Positions 9,586-19,182 of a stretch of DNA of 64,000 nucleotides are shown piece by piece. The position numbers were made by a program, and so were the translations under genes. Under the pieces are notes generated by a model, which was given only the letters and a program-made list of their open reading frames with translations, did no database searches and had not been told where the DNA came from. Location of the stretch: positions 22,501 through 86,500 of the forward strand of contig NZ_AWXE01000005.1 of the NCBI RefSeq assembly GCF_000469155.1, written 5' to 3'. The DNA comes from Candidatus Micropelagos thuwalensis (lineage in GTDB: Bacteria > Pseudomonadota > Alphaproteobacteria > RS24). The stretch's first letter is position 1, and each line of letters opens with the position of its first letter.

Positions 9586-11835
9586 TTAAAGCTTAACTCT
9601 TAAAAACTCTGCAAGGTTTTCAAACCCCTTACGGGAGTTGAGAGTAATATGTGGTGGCGGGTTTTTCATCAAACCTTGTAGTTTTTCAAGATTCAAAGAC
9701 CTTATCATTCTTTTTACGGGGCCGACAGATGTCGGCGGGACTGATAGTTTTGAAAACCCCAGCCCGAGCAAAGCCATCGCTTCCAACGGACGTCCGCCAT
9801 ATTCACCACAAATTGTTGCCGGCTTGTGATGACGCTTACATGTATCTGCAATATGCTTCATCATAGCTAGTGGGGCTGAAGAGAATAAATCATACCTCTC
9901 CCCGACCCTCGGATTCCCACGATCACTGGCAAAGAAAAACTGGAACAAATCATTCGTGCCGACACTGACAAAATCCAAATGTGGCAATAAATCATCTAAT
10001 TGCCAAATAAGCGAGGGTACTTCCAGCATGGCCCCCACTTTCAACGACTTTGGTGCTGTCTGACCGGATTTATTAAGCCGCGCCAACTCTTTATCAAGAA
10101 TGTCCCGCGCCGCCAGAAACTCATCAACGACAGCAATCATTGGAAACATAATTTGCAAATCCCTGCCTTGCGCCGCATTAAGTAGGGCGCGTATTTGTAT
10201 CCGCAAAAGACCGGGGCGATCCAGCGCAATACGAATCGCGCGCCATCCCATGGCAGGGTTTTCTTCTTGCATCTGACGCATATAAGGCAGCATTTTATCA
10301 CCACCAATATCAACGGTTCTGAAGATAATCGGTTGATCGCCAACCATATCCATAACGCGACTATAAAAAGCCGTTTGCTCTTTTGCTTTGGGAAGTTTGG
10401 CCGAAATCATAAATTGTAATTCCGTTCTGAAAAGACCAATACCCTCCGCACCGCTGTCCTTCATATTGCTGACATCGACCATAAGTCCTGCATTGACCGC
10501 AAGGTTAATTTTTTTGTGATCTCGCGTTACAGCCGGTTGCTTTCTAAGCCGCGCATATTGCTTTTGCCGACGCGCCATAAGCTTGATGCGCTCATTATAA
10601 GAGTCCAGCACTTCAGATGACGGATTGAGAAAACAGACACCCAAATCAGCATCGACCACAATTGACTGACCATCCGTTACAAGATTCACAATATTAACAA
10701 TCCGTCCAATCGTCGGAATACCCAAGGCACGCGCGACAATCGACACATGCGCGCTGGCAGTACCCTCTTCAATCACCAGCCCGCGCAGGTTTTGCCGCTC
10801 ATAATCCAAAAGCTCTGCAGGGCCCATATTCCGTGCAACAAGGATAGCGTTTTTTGGAAGCTTCTCAGCACTCGCCGTTAGGGTTTTGCCGACAAGCACC
10901 CGCAACAAACGATTTGAAAGATCCTCAAAATCGTGAAGGCGTTCCTGTAAGTACACATCACGCTGTCCGGTAAGACGGGCACGAATATCGTTCTGAACAC
11001 GTTCCACTGCGGCCTCTGCAGTAAGACCGGTCCGCACCGCTTCTCGCATTCTGGAAAACCACCCTTCATCATTGGCAAACATCCGATAGGTTTCCAGCAC
11101 ATCAAGATGATCACCCGCATGGGAGACATCTTCCGTGCGCAGCATTTCATCGACAGCACGGCGCAACTCATAAATTCCCGCCTCAAGACGGGAAAACTCA
11201 ACATCCATATCTTCAGCAATCAGGCTCTCCACCGCAACGCGCGGCTCATGCATCACCACCTGCCCAATTGCAAGCCCCTCTGTCAGCGGGTATCCGACAA
11301 GACGAGCTGGGCCTTGCGGGTTTTCGTCAACGGCACGAAACTGTCCTTCAGCAGCCAGCATTTCCGACAGCACCATGGCGACGGTTTGCAAGGCTTCAAT
11401 TTCTTCATCAACGAACGAGCGATGACTTGTATTTTGAACAACCAAAACACCAATGACCGTCCCGCCGCTGAGAATGGGCACACCTACAAAAGACTGGAAC
11501 GCTTCCTCCCCAGTTTCAGGAAGATAGACAAAGCGCGGGTGAGATTTTGCCTCAGCTAAATTTAACGGACGCGCATGTAAAGCAACATCACCGACAAGAC
11601 CCTGACCGATTTTCAAAGTGGTTTTATGAACGGATGAAGGATTCAACCCTTCGGTTGCACAAAGCTCAAGCGTATCTTCGTTACTTTTTAGATAAACCGA
11701 ACACACAGCCGTGTTCATGCTGGTGGCAATCAACTCAACGATTTTATCAAGTCGCGTTTGTCGATCAGCTCGGTCAGCCATGACCTGCCGCAAGCGGCGC
11801 AATAATACCCTTGGCCCCTCCATCGTTAGAGGCAT
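9586..11835 (-). CDS. ptsP: PTS-Ntr enzyme I (phosphoenolpyruvate-protein phosphotransferase)
   Basis: A 749-residue EI-Ntr. An N-terminal GAF domain (about 20-165) precedes the enzyme I core: N-terminal His domain, swivelling PEP-utiliser domain and C-terminal TIM barrel. The phosphorylatable histidine is in GTASAHVSIVARALGIP (about 366-382). The PEP-binding barrel shows GIGLFRTELQFM and VSVGTNDLFQF. It phosphorylates NPr with PEP and, through EIIA-Ntr, controls nitrogen/potassium homeostasis and in many alphaproteobacteria (p)ppGpp levels. NPr and EIIA are not in the window. It lies 27 bases downstream of lysC, the usual alphaproteobacterial order. Confidence 0.96.
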   Translation of the reverse strand: MPLTMEGPRVLLRRLRQVMADRADRQTRLDKIVELIATSMNTAVCSVYLKSNEDTLELCATEGLNPSSVHKTTLKIGQGLVGDVALHARPLNLAEAKSHPRFVYLPETGEEAFQSFVGVPILSGGTVIGVLVVQNTSHRSFVDEEIEALQTVAMVLSEMLAAEGQFRAVDENPQGPARLVGYPLTEGLAIGQVVMHEPRVAVESLIAEDMDVEFSRLEAGIYELRRAVDEMLRTEDVSHAGDHLDVLETYRMFANDEGWFSRMREAVRTGLTAEAAVERVQNDIRARLTGQRDVYLQERLHDFEDLSNRLLRVLVGKTLTASAEKLPKNAILVARNMGPAELLDYERQNLRGLVIEEGTASAHVSIVARALGIPTIGRIVNIVNLVTDGQSIVVDADLGVCFLNPSSEVLDSYNERIKLMARRQKQYARLRKQPAVTRDHKKINLAVNAGLMVDVSNMKDSGAEGIGLFRTELQFMISAKLPKAKEQTAFYSRVMDMVGDQPIIFRTVDIGGDKMLPYMRQMQEENPAMGWRAIRIALDRPGLLRIQIRALLNAAQGRDLQIMFPMIAVVDEFLAARDILDKELARLNKSGQTAPKSLKVGAMLEVPSLIWQLDDLLPHLDFVSVGTNDLFQFFFASDRGNPRVGERYDLFSSAPLAMMKHIADTCKRHHKPATICGEYGGRPLEAMALLGLGFSKLSVPPTSVGPVKRMIRSLNLEKLQGLMKNPPPHITLNSRKGFENLAEFLRVKL

Positions 11836-11862
11836 GCTAACCCTCCCGACGGGTTAAAGGCA

Positions 11863-13131
11863 TTATCCTGCACCCTCATTACCACCATCCAGATTAAAGG
11901 CGGCATGCAACGCACGCACACCAAGTTCGGTATAATCAGCATCCACCAGAACACTGATTTTGATTTCAGATGTAGAAATCACCTGAATATTAATGCTCTT
12001 ATCGGCCAATTCCGTAAACATTTTCTGGGCAACACCGGCATGACTTCGCATCCCAACACCCACAATAGAAATTTTGGCGAGCCCACTCGTACTTTCAACT
12101 TCCGAAAAACCGATATTTTCACGCATGGACTCAATCAACTGGTGAGCGCGCGCTAAATCATCATTTGGGACAGTAAAAGTCATATCTGTATAGCCACCAT
12201 CTGCGGAAATATTCTGAACAATCATATCCACATTAATCGCTGCATCTGCCAGCGGACCAAAAATCGCTGCCGCTGTTCCTGGGTGGTCAGCCACCCGTCG
12301 TAAGGTGATTTTCGCCTCATCTTTAGAATAGGCAATGCCGCTTACAATTTCCTGTTCCATAATCTCTTCCTCACTGCAGACCATTGTACCTGCAATACCG
12401 TCCTCAGAAACATCTTTCTTCTTGGCCGGGTCATCAAAACTTGATCGCACCTGCAATTTGACTTTATGCGCCATGGCTAGTTCAACAGATCTTGTCTGAA
12501 GCACTTTTGATCCCAAAGATGCCATTTCCAGCATCTCTTCGTAGCTTATTTTTTTTAATCTACGTGCATCCGGCACAAGGCGTGGATCTGTCGTGTAAAC
12601 CCCTTCAACATCAGTATAGATATCACATCTATCGGCATTGAGCGCTGCTGCCACTGCAACGGCAGAGGTATCAGACCCGCCCCGACCTAAAGTCGTGATT
12701 CTGTTTTCTTGCGATAGCCCCTGAAATCCAGCAATTACGGCAACGCGTCCATCCGCGAATTGCGCCTCAAGAGCGTCGGTAACAATATCCTGTATCCGCG
12801 CAGACCCGTGAACCGAGGATGTCAGAATCGGGAATTGCCAACCAAGCCAAGAACGCGCAGGTACATCAATTTTGTTCAAAGCCATCGCCAACAGTCCGAC
12901 ACTCACCTGTTCACCAGCAGAAACAACCACATCATATTCACGGGCGTCATGGAAAGCGGAAATATCTCGGCACAATGAAACCAGTCGATTGGTTTCACCC
13001 GACATAGCCGAAACAACCACCGCAACCTCATTGCCGGCGTCATATTCCTCTTTAACATGGGCTGCAACATTGTTGATGCGCTCAATGTCACCAACAGACG
13101 TGCCACCAAATTTCATGACGATACGCGCCAT
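11863..13131 (-). CDS. lysC: Aspartate kinase
   Basis: A 422-residue monofunctional aspartokinase, the first enzyme of the aspartate family (lysine, threonine, methionine, diaminopimelate). The N-terminal kinase begins [30 protein letters not shown] marks the ATP/aspartate site. Two C-terminal ACT domains (about 270-405) give feedback inhibition. It forms a unit with ptsP downstream and is divergent from ubiG across 179 bases. lysA, the last lysine step, is at 60058. Confidence 0.97.
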   Translation of the reverse strand: MARIVMKFGGTSVGDIERINNVAAHVKEEYDAGNEVAVVVSAMSGETNRLVSLCRDISAFHDAREYDVVVSAGEQVSVGLLAMALNKIDVPARSWLGWQFPILTSSVHGSARIQDIVTDALEAQFADGRVAVIAGFQGLSQENRITTLGRGGSDTSAVAVAAALNADRCDIYTDVEGVYTTDPRLVPDARRLKKISYEEMLEMASLGSKVLQTRSVELAMAHKVKLQVRSSFDDPAKKKDVSEDGIAGTMVCSEEEIMEQEIVSGIAYSKDEAKITLRRVADHPGTAAAIFGPLADAAINVDMIVQNISADGGYTDMTFTVPNDDLARAHQLIESMRENIGFSEVESTSGLAKISIVGVGMRSHAGVAQKMFTELADKSINIQVISTSEIKISVLVDADYTELGVRALHAAFNLDGGNEGAG

Positions 13132-13310
13132 AATCCTTATCCTCGATTTTAAGCTACAACATCATCGCTTGAGCGATATTAAGTCTTCATCTGCCCATGA
13201 AGTGTTTAAAATGTCGCAGGTGCGGCATGCTTACACGAAAAAAGCCTATTGGTGCAAGTACCTACTAACTGTAAGATTGTCGTTATGTAAGTTTTGAGGT
13301 TTAATAAGTC

Positions 13311-14051
13311 ATGAATGCGTCAACGATAAATCCCGAGGAAGTCGCCAAGTTTGAAGCCATGGCTGCGGAGTGGTGGAATCCTGACGGGAAGTTCAAGCCT
13401 CTTCACAAGTTTAACCCGACGCGTCTCGACTATATCATCACACATATTTGCACGCAGTTTAACCGGCTAAGAAGCGCACCAGACAGCCTAAAGGGTGTGA
13501 ACATTCTTGATATTGGCTGTGGTGGAGGCTTGCTCTGCGAACCCCTCACGCGTCTGGGGGCAACAGTCACCGGCATTGACGTCACTGAGGCTAATATCAA
13601 AGTTGCCCGCCTTCATGCCGAACAAGAAGGTCTTGACATTGATTACAAAATTATCTCCTCCGAGGAGCTTGTCAAAAAGAAAATAACTTTTGATGTGGTG
13701 CTGAACATGGAAGTAGTGGAGCATGTTGGCGATGTCGATCTTTTCATGAAATCGTGCGGTCAACTCGTCAAACCCGGAGGATTGATGTTCTACGCAACCC
13801 TTAACCGCACAGCGAAGTCATATTTATTGGCGATTTTAGGGGCGGAATATATATTACGTTGGCTCCCTACCGGGACTCATGACTGGCATAAATTCCTTAC
13901 GCCACAAGAATTGACGGATTATCTGACCCTGAATGGCATGCATAATCTCGATACAGCCGGTATGAGCTTCATGCCGCTGACAGGTAAATGGCATTTATCA
14001 AAAGATCTCGGGGTCAATTATATCGGCCTTGCACAAAAACAATATGATTAA
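13311..14051 (+). CDS. ubiG: Ubiquinone biosynthesis O-methyltransferase
   Basis: A 246-residue class I SAM methyltransferase carrying out both O-methylations of ubiquinone synthesis. It has the UbiG N-terminus (EVAKFEAMAAEWWNPDGKFK), motif I DIGCGGGLLCEPL (about 67-79) and the conserved VVLNMEVVEHV (about 127-137). The last four bases overlap the stop of the convergent gene at 14048. COQ4 (46918) and Coq7 (51331) in this window belong to the same pathway. Confidence 0.97.
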   Translation: MNASTINPEEVAKFEAMAAEWWNPDGKFKPLHKFNPTRLDYIITHICTQFNRLRSAPDSLKGVNILDIGCGGGLLCEPLTRLGATVTGIDVTEANIKVARLHAEQEGLDIDYKIISSEELVKKKITFDVVLNMEVVEHVGDVDLFMKSCGQLVKPGGLMFYATLNRTAKSYLLAILGAEYILRWLPTGTHDWHKFLTPQELTDYLTLNGMHNLDTAGMSFMPLTGKWHLSKDLGVNYIGLAQKQYD

Positions 14052-14431
14052 TTCCGGTTGCCAATACCGAAGTGATTTTTCATAGTCCGCCAAAGGCCCT
14101 CCCCATCGCTATCATAAACAGACACCCCTGTTAAAGGTGTTGCAGCAACAACTCGCAGAACATTATCCCCCTCACTGACACCCGCATCCATTCGGACAAT
14201 CAAATCACTGGTCTGGATAATAAAATTATCCGTCGTTAAACCTGGCGCAATCATTCTATAAATCGTGCCATTTATTTCCAATGCGGGCGGCGCATAGTGC
14301 TCATCTTCTATTAAAACACCACGATCAGTTTCAAGGTTGTAAACAATTTCTCCACCAATCTTGTTTTGTAAATTAACGGGATTGCCTTTTGTTGCCAGCT
14401 CGATAAGTGCGGCTGAAATCATCAAGTCCAT
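14048..14431 (-). CDS. Conserved-looking protein of unknown function
   Basis: A 127-residue acidic, soluble-looking protein with alternating hydrophobic residues suggesting a beta-rich fold, and no signal peptide, membrane segment or cysteine. I do not recognise a family. It overlaps the 3' end of ubiG tail-to-tail by four bases, and its start is 57 bases downstream of the DUF1178 stop, so it may be the last gene of the minus-strand unit ComF-hydrolase-DUF1178. The start has AAAGGAACC a few bases upstream, an acceptable Shine-Dalgarno sequence. The long ORF, ribosome-binding site and tight packing support a real gene. Confidence 0.6.
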   Translation of the reverse strand: MDLMISAALIELATKGNPVNLQNKIGGEIVYNLETDRGVLIEDEHYAPPALEINGTIYRMIAPGLTTDNFIIQTSDLIVRMDAGVSEGDNVLRVVAATPLTGVSVYDSDGEGLWRTMKNHFGIGNRN

Positions 14432-14488
14432 GATGTGGTTCCTTTATTTTCAAAACGCGATGAAAACGAAACGGAACAAACGCAACGA

Positions 14489-14914
14489 TTAGTTTTTTAA
14501 CTTATCCGGAACCCCTGGAATAGGCGCAACGGGTATACCCTCTTCGACAAGCTCTTTCACATCCTGCAAAGTTGACTCGCCGTAAATATCTCTTTCTTCT
14601 GAGTCACCATAATGCATGGCACGGGCTTCGCTGGCAAATTTATCACCCACATAGTCAAAATTATTTTCAACATGTTCACGCATCTGGCTCATCATCTGCA
14701 TGATTTCTGCAGATTTACCAGTCTCAGTAAGCGCGTTAGGTGTGTTGGACTTTTTACCCAGATTAGGCGCCATGATGGATTTTGAAACTTGAGTAGATGC
14801 ACAATGAGGGCACGACAAATCACCTGAAGCCAATTGGTCATCAAAAGCCTGACTGTTTTTGAACCATGACTCAAATTCATGGTCATTGTCACATATTAAA
14901 GCGTATTTAATCAT
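14489..14914 (-). CDS. DUF1178 family protein
   Basis: A 141-residue protein beginning MIKYALICDNDHEFESWF, the canonical DUF1178 N-terminus. I therefore chose the ATG at 14914 rather than an in-frame start 53 codons earlier, which would overlap the hydrolase gene. A CPHC cysteine pair (about residues 36-39) and the early CDNDH form a small zinc-ribbon-like element. Function is unknown. It lies 13 bases downstream of the carbon-nitrogen hydrolase, its usual partner in Alphaproteobacteria. Confidence 0.85.
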   Translation of the reverse strand: MIKYALICDNDHEFESWFKNSQAFDDQLASGDLSCPHCASTQVSKSIMAPNLGKKSNTPNALTETGKSAEIMQMMSQMREHVENNFDYVGDKFASEARAMHYGDSEERDIYGESTLQDVKELVEEGIPVAPIPGVPDKLKN

Positions 14915-14927
14915 TGCCCTGTCATGG

Positions 14928-15752
14928 TTAAGCTGGTGGCTCAAAATGCCGACCATGTTCAAGTGCAGGTATTTGACGCCGCGCCATTTGTACCTGCTCG
15001 GTATTAATATCAGCATAAATGGTTTGTGTTTCAAGTCCTGCATCTGCGAGAATGCGCCCCCAAGGGCTAACAATCACACTATGACCATAGGTTTTTCGGC
15101 CATTTTCGTGGATGCCCACTTGGGCAGGTGCAAAAATAAAACAGCCAGTTTCTATCGCACGTGCGCGCAGTAAAACATGCCAATGCGCTTCACCTGTCAT
15201 TTTGGTAAAAGCCGCGGGCACAGAAATAAAATCTGCGCCATGCGATGCCAGCACATGATAGAGAGCCGGAAATCTTACATCATAGCAAACCGTCATTCCC
15301 AGTTTGCCAAAAGTCAAATCGGCAATTATGGCCTGCTGACCTGCTTCATAATGCGCCGACTCGCTGTGGCGTTCACCATTATCCAGTGAAACATCAAAAA
15401 GATGAATTTTGTCATAACGTGCCACCACCTCTCCAAGAGAATTGAAACAAATCGACCGATTTACTGCTTTATCGCCATCTCCAGCCAAAATTACCGACCC
15501 TGCAAGCAAGGTAATCTTCAGTTCTGCCGCCAGTGCGGCAAGAGATTTAACCACCTTATCCTCACTCTCGGGTAACATGGTGGCACAACGCGCCTGTTTA
15601 TTTTGCGGCATGAAATTGCAAGTTTCCGGCGTAAGAATAAACTCAGCACCCTCTCGAGCCGCTTCCGAGATGAGCGATGTCAACCCGATAAGATTATCTT
15701 CGGGGGTCGTCCCCGTGCATGTCTGAATACACGCTACACGAAATTCACTCAT
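14928..15752 (-). CDS. Carbon-nitrogen hydrolase (nitrilase superfamily, Nit1/Nit2-like)
   Basis: A 274-residue member of the nitrilase superfamily. The Glu-Lys-Cys triad is visible: Glu in LTPETCNF (about residue 42), Lys in RYDKIHLFDV (about 114) and Cys in MTVCYDVRFPALY (about 155). The last motif is typical of the Nit branch, which includes deaminated-glutathione amidase and omega-amidase. Substrate cannot be fixed from sequence alone; a metabolite-repair amidase is most likely. It is between comF and DUF1178 on the same strand. Confidence 0.92.
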   Translation of the reverse strand: MSEFRVACIQTCTGTTPEDNLIGLTSLISEAAREGAEFILTPETCNFMPQNKQARCATMLPESEDKVVKSLAALAAELKITLLAGSVILAGDGDKAVNRSICFNSLGEVVARYDKIHLFDVSLDNGERHSESAHYEAGQQAIIADLTFGKLGMTVCYDVRFPALYHVLASHGADFISVPAAFTKMTGEAHWHVLLRARAIETGCFIFAPAQVGIHENGRKTYGHSVIVSPWGRILADAGLETQTIYADINTEQVQMARRQIPALEHGRHFEPPA

Positions 15753-15778
15753 TTTGGTTTCCTGAAACTAAGTTGTGA

Positions 15779-16567
15779 TTATACCGCGACAGACTCATGC
15801 ATGACAACCCGCGCCACGCTCAGCACATCAATACGTGCAACCCCGACCTTTCGCAGCGTTTTAGCACAGGCCGTCATCGTCGATCCGGTGGTAATGACAT
15901 CATCGATAAGAACAACTTTTTTACCCTCCAGTGCAGCGACCTTATTGGGTATCACTTCAAAAGCACCCTTGAGATTCTTTTGCCGCATATCGCGGGTCAT
16001 GCCCACCTGTTGCGAGGTCTTTTTGACCCGTCTTAGCCATTCGACTTTCATCGGCACACCACTTAACTGTGAGAGCCTGCGCGCCAGTTCAGCCGATTGA
16101 TTATAACGACGACTAACAAGACGAAACAAATGTAAGGGCACAGGGATGAGATAATCAGCATCATGCAGTAGATCTTGCCCAGAAGCCTGCAGCCACGGAG
16201 CGAGGAGCGCAGCAATTTCAGGTCGATTATGGAATTTGAACCCATGGATAAGCTGACGCGCTGTGCCATTATAAATGAGCGCACTGCGCGCACGGTCATA
16301 AGCGGGTGGAAATCTCATCGCAGAAAGCGATACGCTTTGAGGCCCCAAGTCAAAGGGGAGCGGGACACCTGTTCGGGCGCATATCGGGCTTTTGAAAAAA
16401 TGCAAATCCTTCCAACATGTCGGGCATAAAGCCTGAGCTGTTGCGAGTTCAGCCATAAAGACCGAACATCGGTGTGGTAACAGAAAGTCCACCACATGCT
16501 CACAGTGAGACAAAGCTGAATGGTTAAAATTTCGTGCAAAAGGCATAACTTTGGAAGTGACTATCAT
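15779..16567 (-). CDS. ComF family protein (phosphoribosyltransferase-like)
   Basis: A 262-residue ComF homologue. The N-terminal double zinc-finger region is partly degenerate here: cysteines at HRC, CPTC and ICAR. A type I phosphoribosyltransferase domain follows, with the PRPP loop VVLIDDVITTGSTMTAC (about 215-231). ComF proteins are needed for DNA uptake in competent species, but the family is widespread in non-competent Alphaproteobacteria and its enzymatic activity is unsettled. The start may be the internal ATG (MPFARNF) seven codons in. It heads the minus-strand unit that includes the hydrolase and DUF1178. Confidence 0.9.
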   Translation of the reverse strand: MIVTSKVMPFARNFNHSALSHCEHVVDFLLPHRCSVFMAELATAQALCPTCWKDLHFFKSPICARTGVPLPFDLGPQSVSLSAMRFPPAYDRARSALIYNGTARQLIHGFKFHNRPEIAALLAPWLQASGQDLLHDADYLIPVPLHLFRLVSRRYNQSAELARRLSQLSGVPMKVEWLRRVKKTSQQVGMTRDMRQKNLKGAFEVIPNKVAALEGKKVVLIDDVITTGSTMTACAKTLRKVGVARIDVLSVARVVMHESVAV

Positions 16568-16643
16568 TTTATTTTTATTCTTTTAAAAGATTTACAGTTC
16601 AAACATGCATTTGTCATACTGACTGCATGATGAGTGTGCCGCA

Positions 16644-17516
16644 ATGAAAAACTCAGTTCCAGAAATTTTTGACCGACAGCTCTATCTCAACAGACGCGAA
16701 AGGCTTCTGCAAAACCCAAAAAGGGAAGATTTTCTTTGGCGCCATATGGCTGAGTCCATCGATACCTCTTTGCAGGATGTGGCCTATAATTTTGATAAGT
16801 GCCTGCTGACACTCCCTGATCCCGCCATTGCCGAACACATGCCGACACTTATGAAGAAAACCCAAAACCGTGTCATTGGCGGGCCGACCCAAAACTCTTT
16901 CGATATATTTCTTGATGAAGAAAACATGGCGATTGAACCGGAATCTTTTGACCTGATTATTTCCATTGGCGGCCTTCATGTCGTGAATGACCTCCCTGGC
17001 AGTCTGGCTAATTATCGGCGCGCCCTAAAGCCAAATGGGCTTTTTTTGACTGTAATGGTGGGCGGTGAAAGCCTCAAGGAATTACGCCAATCTTTTTCGC
17101 AAGCCGAAGCAGAATGTGAAAATGGTATCAAGCCGCATATCCACCCCTTCGCTGAACTCTCCGACCTTGCAGGATTACTCCAGCGTGCGGGTTTCGCGCT
17201 CCCTGTTGCGGATACAGAAAGACTTAAAATCAGATATCAAAATCCGTTGAAACTGCTTCATGACCTCCGGCTTATGGGCGAAACCAACACACTAAAGGCT
17301 CGACATAAAAAATTCATGCGACGCGAAACTTTTTTTCGTGCCATGGAAATTTATCACGATTTATTTGCGGAGGCTGATGGCAAAGTAACAGCCCGCTTTG
17401 ATTTGCATAGCTTATCGGGGTGGGCACCGCATGAAAGCCAGCAAAAACCCCTAAAACCCGGCAGTGCCAAGGCGCGGCTGGCAGATGCCTTAAACACGGA
17501 TGAGAAAAAACTCTAA
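16644..17516 (+). CDS. NDUFAF5/BioC-like SAM methyltransferase
   Basis: A 290-residue class I methyltransferase. The N-terminal signature FDRQLYLNRRERLL and the segment FDLIISIGGLHVVNDLPGSL (about 108-127) match the NDUFAF5 group. Its mitochondrial member hydroxylates an arginine of complex I subunit NDUFS7; others are annotated as BioC-like. The usual glycine-rich SAM loop near residue 60 is poorly conserved, as is common in this group. It is transcribed divergently from comF and overlaps the convergent mutT by four bases. Role in complex I assembly is inference. Confidence 0.85.
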   Translation: MKNSVPEIFDRQLYLNRRERLLQNPKREDFLWRHMAESIDTSLQDVAYNFDKCLLTLPDPAIAEHMPTLMKKTQNRVIGGPTQNSFDIFLDEENMAIEPESFDLIISIGGLHVVNDLPGSLANYRRALKPNGLFLTVMVGGESLKELRQSFSQAEAECENGIKPHIHPFAELSDLAGLLQRAGFALPVADTERLKIRYQNPLKLLHDLRLMGETNTLKARHKKFMRRETFFRAMEIYHDLFAEADGKVTARFDLHSLSGWAPHESQQKPLKPGSAKARLADALNTDEKKL

Positions 17517-17944
17517 ACCATATCGCGTAGCATAGCGATAAGCGGCACATCTGCTTCGGGCATATCGAGGTTTCTCATCTCGTATGGCTTTAACCATTTC
17601 GAGTCGGTTGCCTCATTAAGCACAATTTGCCCGTCCCATTTTCGGCAAACATAAAGCGGCATGAGCAAATGAAAATCGTCATAAGAATGGCTGGCAAAGG
17701 TCAGAGGCGCGAGGCAATTAGCGGTAACATCAATCGAGATTTCTTCTTTGAGTTCCCTGATGAGTGCTTGCTCCGGGCGCTCTCCCTTTTCAACTTTGCC
17801 GCCGGGAAACTCCCACAACCCAGCCATAGGCTTACCGGGTGGGCGTTTTACGACCAGCACCCGTCCGTCAATATCGACCAGCGCGCAGGCCACAACAAGT
17901 TTTATATCAGCTTCGGTAATCGGCATTGATAGAAATGTATTCAT
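17513..17944 (-). CDS. mutT: MutT-type Nudix hydrolase (8-oxo-dGTP diphosphatase)
   Basis: A 143-residue Nudix protein. The Nudix box GX5EX7REXXEEX is intact: GKVEKGERPEQALIRELKEE (about 49-68). The short N-terminus and ELPGG/EFPGG-type lead fit MutT, which sanitises the nucleotide pool by hydrolysing 8-oxo-dGTP. The annotated start overlaps the argJ stop by 38 bases; the internal ATG at 17926 (MPITEAD) would shorten the overlap to 20. argJ-mutT is a frequent alphaproteobacterial pair. Confidence 0.93.
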   Translation of the reverse strand: MNTFLSMPITEADIKLVVACALVDIDGRVLVVKRPPGKPMAGLWEFPGGKVEKGERPEQALIRELKEEISIDVTANCLAPLTFASHSYDDFHLLMPLYVCRKWDGQIVLNEATDSKWLKPYEMRNLDMPEADVPLIAMLRDMV

Positions 17945-19181
17945 GAGTCAAATCTGATGTCCAAACTCTGGAACTCCCCTTACCAATGCCTACATCGACA
18001 GAAATAACAATTTCACGCCCTTTCATATATTTAGCAACAGGACGTTCATCATAATTGGCTATCACGCGCCCGTTTTTAGCAATATTAAAATCACCGATTT
18101 TAACTTTTAATCTGTCCCGGTTCGCTGGTTCACCAGACTTGCCGACAGCCATAACAACACGCCCCCAATTCGGGTCTTCGCCAGCTATTGCGGTTTTAAC
18201 CAGCGGCGAGTTGGCAATAGCCAACGCGATGAGTCTGGCTGAAGCATCATCTGCGGCTCCGCTGACATTGACTGTGATGAATTTAGTCGCGCCCTCACCA
18301 TCACGCACAATCTGCTGAGCCAATTCCTGCATCGCTTCTTTAAGCGATTGATTAAACCCTTTGAGACGCGGGTCTTTGATGGACCTTATCGGCTTACCGG
18401 AAAGCTTGCGCGCACCAGTCGCAATCAGCAAGACCGTGTCGGAGGTTGAGGTGTCACTATCCACCGTGATGGCATTAAAGCTTGACGGGAGATTATCGTT
18501 TACAAGTTGCCTTAAGACGGATGGTGGCAAATCCGCATCCGTGAAAAAGAACGCCAACATCGTTGCCATATCTGGCGCAATCATGCCTGACCCTTTGGCG
18601 ATGCCATTAAGATTGACCTCAACAGAACCTATTTTGGTAGTGCGGGTCACGCCTTTCGGGAATGTATCCGTTGTCATTATAGCCCGGGCACAATTTTGCC
18701 ATGCTGTTGGGGAAAGACCACCATCTGCAAGATTTGCAATGGTTTTGAGCAAAGCTGGGGTTTTCAAATCCTCACCAATCACACCCGTCGAAGCAACAAA
18801 CACCTCCTCAGGTAAAACATTCAGCGCTTTTGCAGCGCCTGCAGCCAATTGGTAATTAGCCTTATCGCCTGTCTTTCCGGTAAAAGCATTTGCATTACCG
18901 GCATTTACTACCACCCCCCGAACCACGCCTTTCGGTAAAAGAGTTCGACACCATTCTACCGCCGCAGACGGCATGGATGATTTTGTAAGCGCACCGGCAA
19001 TAACAGATTTCTTCTCCACCGCAACCAGCATCACATCGGGACGATCTTTATATTTTGTCCCGCTTTCGCCAGCACCAAGCCACAGCCCGTCAATAGGAGG
19101 CATTTTTGGAAATGACTTAGGTGCCAAAGGTGATTTTTTTGGCATTGGTTTTTTTGAGGTTTTGGGTGTCTGTTTGGGCAT
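17907..19181 (-). CDS. argJ: Bifunctional ornithine acetyltransferase/N-acetylglutamate synthase
   Basis: A 424-residue ArgJ, which recycles the acetyl group between acetylornithine and glutamate in arginine synthesis. The self-cleavage site is seen in KGSGMIAPDMATMLAFF (about 210-226), where the Thr of ATML becomes the N-terminus of the beta chain. A Lys/Pro-rich N-terminal stretch of about 25 residues precedes the conserved PPIDGLWLGAG. It sits one base downstream of the parvulin gene. argH is at 58488. Confidence 0.97.
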   Translation of the reverse strand: MPKQTPKTSKKPMPKKSPLAPKSFPKMPPIDGLWLGAGESGTKYKDRPDVMLVAVEKKSVIAGALTKSSMPSAAVEWCRTLLPKGVVRGVVVNAGNANAFTGKTGDKANYQLAAGAAKALNVLPEEVFVASTGVIGEDLKTPALLKTIANLADGGLSPTAWQNCARAIMTTDTFPKGVTRTTKIGSVEVNLNGIAKGSGMIAPDMATMLAFFFTDADLPPSVLRQLVNDNLPSSFNAITVDSDTSTSDTVLLIATGARKLSGKPIRSIKDPRLKGFNQSLKEAMQELAQQIVRDGEGATKFITVNVSGAADDASARLIALAIANSPLVKTAIAGEDPNWGRVVMAVGKSGEPANRDRLKVKIGDFNIAKNGRVIANYDERPVAKYMKGREIVISVDVGIGKGSSRVWTSDLTHEYISINADYRS

Positions 19182-19182
19182 A

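Noticed and set aside
15603-16100. 165-codon plus-strand ORF opposite the hydrolase and ComF genes
   Set aside because: It crosses the boundary of two well-identified minus-strand genes and its translation is Ser/Thr/Arg-rich without domain features.
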